DNA of 64,000 nucleotides from Ophiosphaerella korrae (GCA_028456385.1 JALNQF010000181.1:1-64000); one strand, 5' to 3'; numbered from the stretch's first letter, positions 44,625 to 56,459 are shown. The notes: generated by a model from the sequence alone, not told the origin. Program-made: numbers and translations.

Positions 44625-45599
44625 ATGACAAGTACAACTTTTTTTATTATATTTGTACCCATATTATCTATTTTGTTATTAGCTATTAACTTAATATTAG
44701 CTCCCCATAACCCATACCAAGAAAAGGACAGTGCATTCGAATGTGGTTTCCATTCATTTTTAGGACAAAATAGAACACAATTCAGTGTTTCATTCTTTAT
44801 CTTTGGACTTCTATTCCTACTATTTGACTTGGAAATTTTATTAGTCTACCCTTATAGTGTAAGTAGCTACACCAACGATATTTATGGTTTAGTTATCGTG
44901 ATGGTATTTTTTGTTGTATTAACTCTAGGTTTTGTTTTTGAGCTTGGTAAAAATGCATTAACCATTGATAGTAGACAAACCTCTTCAGATAGTAAGGGGT
45001 ATCTTGTAGATCCTATTATACTTTATTCATTTTTCAAAAAATTACAAACATCTAGTATGACTGTGTCACTTTCATCCATCATTATAACAGAAATTGAAAA
45101 AAAAATCATGGATATGCCAGATATATTAAGAAATTCAGTAGACAGCATATGTAGCGCGATCGCTGCTATGTTTTATGAAACAAAAGATTTACTAGAACTT
45201 TCACATACATTTATTAATAATATGTTAGATACAACAAAATATGGACCAGAAACTACAGAAATAATGATGGTAGTAGGCTTTTTAATCATATTTACAACTA
45301 ATTGATCTGATATCTTTGACCCTTGACCAAACAAAGTTCTCCATCCTTCGGATGTACCGAAAGATAATGAAAAAGAGCGGGAACGAAAAAAAGAACCAGA
45401 ACCAGAAAAAAGACCGTGTACACATCCTCGTGTAGATAGGAGACAGCTTAGAGGTGATACAGATTATCAATTATACAAACATTTCACATGTAATGGGGGT
45501 AGAAATGTTATGCCTAATATAGAAAATAACGGTTCTACCGTATGTCGTTGTAGTAAGCTTCATTGTAATAACCCTTCATGTGTTTGTCATAGTAGTTAG
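44625..45599 (+). CDS. nad3: NADH dehydrogenase subunit 3 with long C-terminal tail
   Basis: 324 residues. Residues 1-120 are a normal nad3: NPYQEKDSAFECGFHSFLGQ, FLLFDLEILLVYPY and ending FVFELGKNAL. Fungal nad3 normally stops about here (roughly 115-150 residues). Instead the frame runs on for about 195 codons: a segment with helical, moderately hydrophobic stretches (ILRNSVDSICSAIAAMF, MMVVGFLIIFTTNW), a charged linker (EKERERKKEPEPEKR) and a Cys-rich end (CRCSKLHCNNPSCVC). Not recognised. Whether the tail is translated, cleaved or edited out cannot be seen. Starts on the base after the nad2 stop; repeat E4 lies 145 nt downstream. Confidence 0.88.
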
Positions 45600-45744
45600 T
45601 AGGTACAAATCCATTTCAATTTGTGCAAAAATATTATGAAATAAGTTATTTTAATTTTTATCTCGGTATAGGTGGTCTATCCATATTTTTTCATTTTGTT
45701 ATTTACTCTAGGTAGATTGTACTAAATAATTGTTCTTTTACAAT

Positions 45745-45931
45745 TTACTTGTTATTAAAAAGGTAAAATTTGTTCTATATAATAGAATTTTTTATTTATA
45801 ATAGTATAACAAATCCCAGTTTATGGTTTTTTATTTAACTGGATAATTGCCATTACATAGTGTAAAATTGTCATTGCATAATGTAAAGAACAATTAGGGG
45901 AGAAGATAAACATAGGTTTAATAAAGCCCAG
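45745..45931 (+). repeat. Structured 3' repeat, copy E4
   Basis: About 187 nt, closest to E1 (ATAGTATAACAAATCCCAGT and GAGAAGATAAACA shared). The hairpin CCAGTT/AACTGG and the ATTGC-type arm are kept, with an additional duplicated TTACAT/ATGTAA arm. Confidence 0.8.
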
Positions 45932-46139
45932 TAACTATTGTATAACTGAAAAGTTGTGTTCATTACCGATAAACAATAATATATCACTAAAATTTGATTG
46001 TAAATATAAAATTTTATTGTATATGGAAGAATGATTCTTATCACTTTAAGGGTAGAACAGAATATTTAGAATACGCAAATGTAAGTCTTTAATAATTTTT
46101 ATTTATTATACAGATATGAATTTATCATGAATTAAATTT

Positions 46140-46450
46140 AAAATAGAAATCTTAGGTTAACCGGTTTAATGGACGGAGATGGTTATTTTTATTTAACTAA
46201 AAAAGGTTACGCTAGTCTAGAAACTTATAATTTTTTTTAATGAATAAAATTAAAAGATATTAAAATAAATCATTTAGAGCTAAAACGACAAAAAGTACTG
46301 TCTAAAATGAATAGAGTAGTACTTAGATTTGCTTATATTCGTATGTTTTATCCATTACAAGTAAATATATTTGTGGATATTTTAGCTTATTTAGAAGTGC
46401 TATTAAAGCCTTTTGCTAAAATATTTTATTATATAATACTGTCATTTAAA
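46140..46450 (+). pseudogene. LAGLIDADG endonuclease fragment
   Basis: [22 protein letters not shown] is the first motif of the family found in nad5-i2 and nad1-i4. It is cut off after about 25 residues by a T run and stops. The rest is unrecognisable. Lies between nad3 and nad4L, outside any intron. Confidence 0.65.
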
Positions 46451-46576
46451 TAAAGATGTTTTTATTATCTATTGTTCTTCTATTAAACAAATAAGAATTA
46501 TTTATGTATTAGATAAGATCTTTCCACCCACTAAAAACTATCTTGGAACTCAGACATTCATTTAATTTTTTTTACA

Positions 46577-48265
46577 ATGAATTTATCACTAATTTTATTT
46601 ACCATTGGAATTTTAGGTTTTGTTTTAAATAGAAAAAACATTATATTAATGCTTATTTCAATAGAAATAATGCTATTAGCTATTACATTTTTAGTATTGG
46701 TTAGTTCACTTAGCTTTGATGATGTATTAGGTCAAACATATGCTATTTATATCATAGCTATAGCTGGAGCGGAATCTGCAATAGGTCTAGGTATTTTAGT
46801 AGCTTTTTATAGATTCGTCTTTTTCAAATCAAACCATCTATCCTTTAATTCTCACAAATATTCTATAAAACCCGTAAATATTATTTCAAGTGGAATAAGG
46901 AATTATTCTACAAATACTAAAACTTTTTCAGTGGATCCTTGATATATAACTGGTATTTTTGATGCTGAAAGTTCTTTTGTAGTTATTATCTTAAAAAATC
47001 CTAGATACAAAACAGGATGAAATGTTCAAGCAAGAACTCAAATAAAAATGCATGAAAGAGATAGAGACTTAATTCTAAAAATCCAAGAATATTTTGGAGG
47101 TATAGGGTATGTATCAAATCCCAACAAAAATTCAACCGTGGAATTTAGAGTTAGTACTGTGAAGGATCTAACCAACGTTATTATACCACATTTTACAAAT
47201 TACCCTTTATTAACTAAAAAATATTTTGACTACATGCTTTTTAAAGAAATTGTAAAACGAATGTCAGAGAAAGAACATAATAATTTACAAGGAATACAAA
47301 AAATAGTTAATAATAAAGCGTCCATGAATTGAGGTTTATCAAATGAGCTAAAAGAAGCTTTTCCTGAGACTATCTTAGTAAAAAAGAATAAATAGTAAAC
47401 AACTATAATACCCTTGTGTCTGCTAAAAAATGAATGGCTGGATTTTCAACAGAAGAATCTAACTTTTTTATTGCTGTTCAATAATCTAAAACTAAAAGTG
47501 GTATAGCTACTTCATTACGTTTTTCTATAGCTCAACATTTCAGAGATGTATCTTTATTGGAAAGTTTTGTATATTTTTTTTTGGTTGTGGGTATGTAACT
47601 AAGTATAAAAATCGTTTAGTTTGTGGATATATAGTTACAAAAATGGATGATATAGTTAATCATATAATTCCTTTCTTTGATAAATATAAGATAGGAGGAT
47701 CAAAATATTCAAACTTCTTGGATTTTAAGAGTGCCGCTTTAATTATTAAGAATAAAGAGCATTTAAAACAAGATGGAATAGGTCTGAATAAAATTTTATT
47801 ATTAAAGAAAAATATTACGTATACAAATGAGAGTAAAAATAATCATGGGCATGATTAGGGCTTTGAAAAGAAAATGGATCAAAAAAGGTGAAGTGAACCT
47901 TCACCTAGTCTATATATATATAAGGCTAAACCTTCAAAATGCGGGAACATCTTAAAGACAAATCTACCAAATTAATGCAGTAATGTAATTAATGGAACAG
48001 TTAATGATTCGTTGTATGGTAAAAACGATTTGTATGAAGAAATGAAATAGACAATCCGCAGCCAAACACCAAGATAATCATTTCGGTGCGCAGTTCATCG
48101 ACTAAATGTGGGTTGGTTTATAATTATAATTATATAATTATTTGCTTAAGATATAGTCAGGCATAATTGAAAGATTATGGTAATATCCTAGCCTTCCTAA
48201 GGGAATATAATTCCTACGGAAAAGGGAGAAAACGAAGAGGAAATATTAGTATTGAATTTAAATAA
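46577..48265 (+). CDS. nad4L: NADH dehydrogenase subunit 4L, two exons
   Basis: Exons 46577-46815 and 48235-48265; 89 residues, the standard length. Small three-helix subunit of complex [22 protein letters not shown], then [27 protein letters not shown]. The second exon encodes the last 11 codons. The final A of its TAA is the first base of the nad5 ATG, the one-base overlap conserved in Ascomycota. Confidence 0.95.
46816..47858 (+). pseudogene. Broken LAGLIDADG endonuclease in nad4L-i1
   Basis: In frame with exon 1 to TAG at about 47393: first motif [13 protein letters not shown] and an intact first half. The second half continues after stops: [13 protein letters not shown], an in-frame TAA (about 47482), then a frameshift in a T run (about 47573). 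The remainder to 47858 matches a normal C-terminal half ([19 protein letters not shown]). Endonuclease activity is unlikely. Confidence 0.82.
46816..48234 (+). mobile_element. Group I intron nad4L-i1
   Basis: Splits a Leu codon near the end of nad4L. Core near its 3' end: CAATCCGCAGCCAAACACC (about 48053), GCAGTTCATCGACTAAATG and AAGATATAGTCAGGC. Confidence 0.84.
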
Positions 48266-51200
48266 TGTATCTAGCTATAATAATTTTACCACTATTAGGA
48301 TCAATAGCTTCTGGTTTTTTTGGTAGAAAAATCGGAGTATCGGGAGCACAAATATTTACATGTATAGCTGTTGTAACTACAACAATATTAGCTGCATATG
48401 GTTTCTTAGAAGTTGGATTAAATAATATACCTGTATTAATAGAGGTATTAAGATGAATTGACTCTGAGTCATTAAATGTATGATGAGCATTTTATTTTGA
48501 TTCACTAACAGTTTCTATGCTTATACCTGTATTAATAGTTTCTTCTTTAGTACATATATATTCAATAGGTTACATGAGTCATGACCCTCGGGGTCGCGTA
48601 CGGGGAAAACGCGTCTATGGGGGTAAACTGTCAAACTCCGGGGAACTCCTAAAGCTTAAGGTACCAAGCCATAATTGAAAGATTTTAGGTGGCTGAAGTA
48701 ATTACTCAGGTATGGTAAAAAGTCTTGAGATGCGTGAAAACAAAATGGACAATCGCGGATCTAAATCAGATAAGGCTGGTTTGCTTGCTTTATCTGTAAA
48801 AGAGCAACGAGTAGACGGCAGTTTATTCATTAAATCACATTTAATGAATTTAAGGTGTATTCTACAGGGTTCCGAAAGGAATAGAGTTATAAAACTCGGT
48901 TTCAAGATGGAAAAAGGTTGAAACTCCTTTATCAAAAACCCATCTAAACAATTCGATTTAAAAAATTTTTCTACCTATAGCTCTACTATTGTAAATCCTG
49001 GAGTATGGTCTGGTTTAATAGATGGTGAGGGTTCGTTTAGTATAATAGTAGACAAAAATAAAGTTCGTACATTAGGTTGACGTGTTCAATTGAAATTTCA
49101 AATAGGTCTACACACAAAAGATCTTCATTTATTATGTCTATTACAAAAACACTTGGGTGGTATTGGTTCTATTCATTTAGCTCGAAACCGAAATATCGTT
49201 AATTATTCTATAGATTCAATTAAAGATTTAAATAACCTTATTATTCATTTAGAAAAATTTCCGTTATTAACTCAAAAAGCCGCGGATTTTTTATTGTTTA
49301 AAAAAGCGGTAGAACTTGTAAATAATAAAGCTCATCTTACGATAAAAGGTCTAAAAGAAATAATAAATATCAAAGCATCAATGAATTTAGGTTTATCTGA
49401 CATGTTAATATCAGAATTTGCTGGATATACTCCAGTTGAAAGACCTGTTATAAGTTATGATAATGTAATGTTAAACCCTCATTGACTATCAGGATTTGTT
49501 AGCGCTGAGGGAAACTTTGATGTTCGTATACCATCAACCAATAGTAAACTAGGTTATCGAGTACAATTAAGATTTAGAATATCTCAACACAGTAGAGATC
49601 TTATATTAATGCAGAAAATTGTGGCGTATTTAGGGTCAGGAAAAATCTATAAATATGCTGGTAAATCTGCTGTTAGTTTATCTATAGTTGATTTTAAGGA
49701 TATTACCAATATAGTTATTCCATTTTTCAATGAAAACACTATAATTGGTATAAAATTATATGATTATCTTGATTGATGTAAGATCCATAGTTTAATGCTT
49801 AATCGTTCTCATCTTACGGTTGAAGGTATAGATTCTATTAGAAAGATAAAATCTAGTATGAACACAGGTAGAAATTTTGAAAATATTTAACCATTGTTAA
49901 TATAAAACACTTAGTAAATCAATTGCAAGATAAATTTGATTTTATGCATAACCAGAGATTCTTTAGTTATTTAAGCTTATTCACATTTATGATGGTAATG
50001 TTAGTAACAGCTAATAATTACTTAGTAATGTTTGTAGGTTGAGAGGGTGTTGGGGTTTGTTCATATCTTTTAGTTTGTTTCTGATTTACTAGAATTGCTG
50101 CTAATCAAAGCTCTCTTTCAGCATTTTTAACAAATAGAGTAGGTGATTGTTTCTTAACTATAGGTATGTTTGCTATATTTTCAGCATTTGGTAATTTAGA
50201 TTATGCCACTGTATTCTCATTAGCTCCTTACATGAATGAAAAGATTGTAACTATTGTAGGTGTATGTTTATTAATCGGAGCTACGGCTAAAAGTTCTCAA
50301 GTAGGACTTCACTTATGACTACCTATGGCGATGGAGGGTCCTACACCAGTAAGTGCATTAATACACGCTGCCACTATGGTTACTGCAGGAGTATATCTAT
50401 TAATGCGTTCATCTCCCTTAATAGAATATAGTTCAATAGTGCTAATGTTATGTTTAATATTAGGTGCTATTACAACTATATTTAGTTCTTTAATAGGGCT
50501 ATTCCAACAAGATATTAAAAAAGTTATAGCTTATTCCACTATGAGTCAATTGGCTCAAAAATATACTACTCATTCTAGTTTATTTAGGCATCAAACTATA
50601 TGCGCAGAAGCTATACGTAAAAATACTATAGCCAATTCGCAGATAACCAAAGCTCGTGATTATTTATTTAATCACTGTAATTTCAAGTTTCTTAATTCAT
50701 TTACCATTATAAGGTTACACCTGTACATTTTATGCGGGCAAATAAGATGAAAATTTGAGATTATTATACTAATAAATTGTTTAATACACCATGTTTTTTT
50801 TTATTATACATCTGAGGGTTTAATATATGATACAATATCAAGTATTTCAACTTCATATAGTGTAGAGGATCTAGGGTTTTGTACCTTAGTATGTCCTATG
50901 GTCGCAGTTTCGCCTTCGCGGCAAAAGATTTTAGAACCTAATCAAATAAATCCATATTTCATTACAGGATTTACGGATGCTGAGGGTTGTTTTCTTATTA
51001 ATGTAAGACCTAACTCAAAAATGAAAATAGGTTATTCTGTAGAATTAGTTTTTAAGATAGCTTTACATGTAAAGGATAAAGTATTAGTTGAAAATATACG
51101 TAATTATTTTAATGTGGGTACTGTTACATACAGAGGATCTGATTGTATTCAATATTGAGTTGGTTCTTTAAAGGATCTACAAATAATTGTTCATCATTTT

Positions 51201-54200
51201 GATAATTATCCTTTGATTTCGCAGAAATGGTCAGACTATCAGTTATTTAAAGAAGTGGTGGATTTAATGAAAGGTAGAGAGCATTTAACTCAGGAAGGTT
51301 TACAAAAAATAGTTTCAAGAAAAGCTGTATTAAATAATGGTATACCAAATGAATTGGAAATAGCTTTTCCTGATACTGTCCCTGTTATAAGACCTCAGAT
51401 AAGTAATCAAATAATACCAGATCCACATTGAATATCGGGGTTCGTAGACGGTGAAGGTTGTTTTTTTTTAGCTCTTAACTCTTCATCCAATAAGGCAGGC
51501 GGAACAGTACAATTAAAATTTTTAGTAGCACAACATTCTAGAGATACATTATTATTAAAAAGTTTTGTGAATTATTTTAATTGTGGAAACTGCTATTTTA
51601 AACATTCAGGAGAGGCGGTAGAATTTGTTGTTTCAAATTTTAAAGATATATACGAAAAAATTATTCCTTTCTTTGACAAGTATCCCCTTATAGGGTCAAA
51701 GTCTAGGGATTATACAGATTTTTATAAAGCAGCGCAACTAATTAAAAGTAAAGTTCATTTGGATTTGGAAGGGTTAGAAAAAATTAAACAAATCAAACGA
51801 ACTATGAACAAAAGTAGAGAGGAAAAAATAGGATATTCAACTACTATTATGTCAAAAGTAAATAAAAGATCTTATTCTACAGTTCGTAATTTTAATAACC
51901 AGATCGATAACCAAAAAATTTTTCATGAGTGATTAGGGGGATATATTGATGCAAATGGTCAATTTAATTTAACCAAAAAAGGTTATACTAGTCTAAAATT
52001 AGTTGCTACGATAAAAGACAAATCTGCATTGAATGTAGTAAAACATAAATACGGAGGATCTATAAAATCTATGTCGGGCTCTAAAGCGTTAAAATATAAA
52101 TTACAAAATAAAAAAGCTTTAATTAGTTTAGTCGAAGATGTTAATGGGTCTATTAGAAATCCCACAAGAATGCTCCAATTGAATAAAATATGTGTAAATT
52201 ATAATATTAAACTTAAAGAACCTTTATCTTTAACTTTTTGTAATGGTTGATTTAGTGGTTTTTTAGATGGAGATGGATCTATTCATATAGATGAAAATTC
52301 AGGCCAATTAATGATTAGTATTACTCAAAAGAATAAATATTTACTAAATCCGTTACAAAATTTGTATGGTGGAAGAATCAGCATACTTAGTAGCAAAGAA
52401 GCGTTTCAATACACTATTTTTAGAAAAAAAGAAATATTAAATTTAGTAAATAATTATTTTCAATTTTATCCATTGAGATCTTGCAAAACAGCTAGACTTA
52501 ATTTAATTAATACCTATTATCTTTACTGTGACCATAGACTTTTGAATGTTAATCAACTCGATATATTCAATAAGTGGATAGAATTTAAAAATCAATGAGA
52601 CAAATTATAAATAATACTTTAGGAAAACTCTTTTGTCTTTTACCGTTTGGTGTATTAATTAATAATTTATTAAGAGTTAGTAGGAATCTCAGAGGCCATA
52701 CGTTTGATATTAGTCTTTATTAAGTTAAAATTAACGAACTTAATAACAAAATCCCTTATCTTTAAACAACAGATTTTTAAAAGTAAAACTCTTTGTTCAC
52801 CTTTTCTAAAAAAAAATCATATACATAGTTTAATTTTTAGTAGGAACATGTCTACTGGTGTAAATACTAGTAGTTCAGACTATAAAATTACAGATTCAGA
52901 AGATCTTTCATTTAGACAGTGATTAGCTGGATTAATAGATGGAGATGGTTACTTCTTATTATCTAAAAATGGATATAATAGTTGTGAAATAACTATGGAT
53001 GCTAGAGATAAAAAAGTTCTATATTTAATCCAACATAAATATGGAGGATCTGTAAGACAAATTTCTAATGCACATGCATTTAAATATAAATTAAGAAATA
53101 GAGCAGGTTTAATTGCATTAATAAATGATGTAAATGGATTAATTCGAAATCCTACACGTTTATTACAAATAAATAAGCTTTGTGTAAAATTTAATATAGA
53201 ATTAAAGTATGCAAATAACATTATTTTTAATGATGGGTGACTTAGTGGATTTATTGATAGTGATGGTTCAGTATATTTTAATGAAGCGTCAGGTCAAGTT
53301 TTAATTGGTATATCTCAAAAAAATAAATACTTATTGGAACCTTTAATTCATATATATGGAGGAAGAGTCGATATTTCTAGTCCTAAAATAGAAGCATTTA
53401 AATATGTTATGTATAGGAAAGCTGAATTGTTTAATTTGATAGATAATTATTTCAATAAATATCCTCTAAGAACGGAAAAAATGAAAAGAATTAATCTAAT
53501 AAAACAATTTTATTTAGTTAGACCAAGTAAGAAAGAAAATGATGTTGTAAAACTTAATGAATGAGTTAAATTTAAAGATAAGTGAGAAAAATACCAAGAT
53601 TAATAAAGAAATGGTCCAAGTTACGTCATATTATTTATGATAGTAAATTTGCAATTAGGTATGATGGTAATAGCTGTAGGTTTATCTTCTTATAATATAG
53701 CTCTATTTCATTTAGTTAACCACGCGTTTTATAAAGCACTTTTATTCTTAGGAGCTGGAGCAGTTATTCATGCTGTAGCTGATAATCAAGACTTTAGAAG
53801 ATACGGGGGGTTAAGACCATTTTTACCACTTACGTATTCTGTAATGCTTATAGCTTCTTTAAGTTTAGTAGCCTTTCCTTTTATGACAGGATTCTATTCA
53901 AAGGATTTTATACTTGAATCTGCTTACGGCCAATATTATTTCTCTAGTACTGTTGTTTATATAATTGCTACAATAGGAGCAATGTTTACTACATTATACT
54001 CTGTAAAAGTGTTGTATTTAACATTCTTAACAAATCCTAATGGACCTTTAATCAATTATAAACAAGCACATGAAGGTGATATATTTATGAGCTTGCCTTT
54101 AATGATTTTAGCTGTATTCTCTATATTTTTTGGGTTTATAACAAAGGATATGTTTATAGGATTGGGTTCAGGATTCTTTTCAGATAATGCTTTATTTATA

Positions 54201-55568
54201 CATCCTTCTCATGAAATAATGTTAGATACTGAATTTGGAGTACCAACCCTATTTAAGTTATTGCCTTTAATATTTACTATTTCATTAAGTGTAGTTGCTA
54301 TTGTGTTTTCTGAGTACCTATCTACTATACTAATTTATTTTAAGTTATCTAGAGTAGGTTACAATATATTTAGTTTCTTTAATCAACGTTTCTTATTAGA
54401 GCAATTTTATAACAGATACATTACCGGTGTGGTATTAAAACTTGGTGGACAGACTACTAAAGTAATAGATAAAGGATCAGTAGAGTATCTAGGACCATAT
54501 GGATTAGAGAAAGGGCTATGGAATATAAGTAACAATATTGCTAAATGAAGTACGGGTGTTATTACATCATATGCTTTATATATTTTAATAGGGTTAATAC
54601 TTTATCTTTTATTTAATGTATATATTTTTGGTTCTATTATTATATTATCACTGTGTTTAGCTTCTTCTTTAACGCTGTACGAAAGTACAGCATTTGACCG
54701 TGTTTATTCAAGAATGTTTACTTCTAGTATACCAGACTTAACTAAAAGAGAATTTACAATATTACTAATCTTAGTAATACCTACTGTGTTATTTGGTATC
54801 TACCCTGCAGCAATCTTAGATGCTGTGCACTATTCAGTATCAACACTCATTTATTCTTTCGATTTTAGTGTAATTAGTTGTGATGCAAGTAAAGGTTGAG
54901 GATCGTACTTACAAAACAACACTTATAATACAATGATTACTGGGATTGCAGCATTATTCTGAATACTCCTCGCAAACCTGGTTATTCAAAATAGATACCA
55001 TATAAAAGACTATTTTGATAAAACCGGGAAAGATAAACTGATTAACTTCATTTACTGAATATATATTATTATAAGAATATGTACAATTAAATATTCTATA
55101 TATTATCTATACTTATTTTTTGTTTTATTGTGTACAATTTACGATGTTATAGCTCATTGTGATTTTAGTAATCCTTTTGTAGAATATGCTTTTTCAACTT
55201 TAGATTCTCCTTTAGAAATACCCGATATCGATAAATTAAATTACGATGTATCTTTAAGTTCTACAGGTGACGGTGGAAATGGTAATTCTAACGGTAATAG
55301 TGGTACTCCTAATGATCATGGTGCTAATTCTAATGGTAATGGTGGTGTAAATAGTAATCCTACTAATTCTACTGCTCATGAGAAAATAGGAAACTGTTTC
55401 CACGATGATCCACATAGAGTTCCTTACCACGACGGCCCACACTTTACCGGTACAAAAGCAGATTGTAGCTTTTGTGATGAAGTAGCTATAAACGGTGTAG
55501 CGGGAAAAGAGGCTATTGTTTGTTCTAATTGTGGAGCTATTATATGTCAGAACTGTAATATGGAGTAA
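48265..55568 (+). CDS. nad5: NADH dehydrogenase subunit 5, three exons, fused to a long tail
   Basis: Exons 48265-48588, 49947-50546 and 53652-55568; 946 residues as read, against about 650-720 usual. The antiporter-like complex I subunit. Blocks: [123 protein letters not shown]. The normal end is near [18 protein letters not shown] (about 54640). In frame it continues into a nad4-like C-terminus ([32 protein letters not shown]), helices, an Asn/Gly-rich stretch and a Cys-rich end, C-x2-C-x15-C-x2-C-x4-C-x2-C. The exon 2/3 border could be shifted by a few bases. Confidence 0.88.
48589..49890 (+). CDS. LAGLIDADG homing endonuclease in nad5-i1
   Basis: In frame with nad5 exon 1 through the intron core; enzyme part from about 48960. 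Motifs [12 protein letters not shown] and [12 protein letters not shown]. Half-domain text [18 protein letters not shown]. The second half has [14 protein letters not shown]. Complete to TAA 49888. Confidence 0.86.
48589..49946 (+). mobile_element. Group I intron nad5-i1
   Basis: Core follows exon 1: AACTCCGGGGAACTCCTAAAG, GGACAATCGCGGATC, AGAGCAACGAGTAGACGG. Ends in G before CAT-AAC (HDP-HNQ). Confidence 0.87.
50547..52610 (+). CDS. Double LAGLIDADG protein (two fused endonucleases), nad5-i2
   Basis: One uninterrupted frame of about 687 codons from nad5 exon 2, with TGA as Trp. It carries four LAGLIDADG helices. Unit [14 protein letters not shown] (about 50965) and [13 protein letters not shown] (about 51430). 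Unit [13 protein letters not shown] (about 51930) and [12 protein letters not shown] (about 52250). Unit A ends with the usual [14 protein letters not shown]; a linker of about 30 residues leads to unit B, of a different subfamily ([19 protein letters not shown]). In unit B the first helix has Asn where an acid is usual (DANG), so part of it may have lost cleavage. Ends TAA 52608. Confidence 0.82.
52704..53603 (+). CDS. Third LAGLIDADG endonuclease in nad5-i2
   Basis: Frame opens at a TTG; the first ATG is at 52848, which gives 251 residues. Motifs [12 protein letters not shown] and [12 protein letters not shown], then [29 protein letters not shown] and YGGRVDIS. A close paralogue of unit B in the preceding ORF and of the nad1-i4 enzyme. 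Complete to TAA 53601, 49 nt before exon 3. Confidence 0.85.
54804..55302 (+). repeat. Direct repeat 2, copy B (partner 38777-39275)
   Basis: Part of the nad5 tail, nearly identical to the corresponding part of the 439-codon ORF. Same orientation, 16 kb apart. Confidence 0.92.
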
Positions 55569-55775
55569 TATTCACTCCTATTATAATTCTTAAAAAAAGG
55601 AAGATTTAGGTGAAAAATAAAACATAGTATCCTTTTTGGGTATTTCCTTATTTCGTTTTTCCTAATATCTTTCCTTATTTCGTGTTTTTTAAACACAAAA
55701 AAGAAATTAGCTCAATGGGTAGAGCATCCGTTTTACACGCGGCAGGTTAAGTGTTCAAATCACTTATTTCTTGTT
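55564..55775 (+). repeat. Direct repeat 1, copy B (partner 38064-38275)
   Basis: Begins at the nad5-tail stop codon and ends after trnV. In copy A this piece precedes, rather than follows, the tail-like ORF. Confidence 0.88.
55701..55773 (+). tRNA. trnV: tRNA-Val (UAC), third copy
   Basis: Identical to the copy at 38201 over the tRNA. Acceptor AAGAAAT/ATTTCTT, anticodon loop TTTACAC. Confidence 0.85.
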
Positions 55776-56459
55776 AATTAAATATAGTAAAACCACATTG
55801 AATACATTATTTTAACATAAATAGTTAATAAGAGTAAATATTACGTATTATCGGTGCCCATCCTGCATAAATTGTACAGTATAGTGTATTTATTATATTA
55901 TATAGTTTACTTTAACTCTTAACGTTAATTTAATTACTTCGTATAAATCAATTCTGGTTATTAAAATTTTTCTTAATAAAGTATTTTATTCTTTTTATAA
56001 TTAACTAATCTTATGTATTTATTTTTAGTCATATATATTTAATTTGTCTAAATTAAAGTAATGACAAGGAGTTTATCCTGCATATCCTCTCCATGTACAT
56101 AAATTGTATTTAACATAATATAATTTCCATGTATATATATTATAACATAATATAATTTCCATGTATATATATTATATTTAACACTATGATTTCCATGTAT
56201 TTAAATCATATTTAATATGACATTTTTACATAAATATAAATTTAATTTAACAATTTAATTATATTTTTATATTGTAGAAGCTATCAATGTAATAATTGTA
56301 ATATGCATGGAAAAAAAATCATTAGAATAATAAAATAGTTTATCGAATATTATGTATAGTTATGCAATAAAATACAATAAAAATTTTTAAGTTATTAATA
56401 TAATTGAGTATTACACATTTAAACTTTCATTTTATGAAATAATATGAATGTACTTTAGT
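55774..56459. other. AT-rich spacer between convergent nad5 and nad1
   Basis: Holds an imperfect tandem repeat with the core ATTTCCATGTATATATATTA (56090-56215, three to four units). No gene is seen; the ends of two convergent transcripts meet here. Confidence 0.6.

Larger units (their letters stand above)
50547..53651 (+). mobile_element. Group I intron nad5-i2 with three endonuclease units
   Basis: 3.1 kb. Q-like AATTCGCAGATAACCAAAGC lies near 50636-50655 and R-like GAATCTCAGAGGCCATACG only at 52684-52702. In the related nad1-i4 these elements are about 25 nt apart. A 2-kb ORF is thus inserted inside the core's peripheral loop, and a second ORF follows the R element. Confidence 0.82.
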
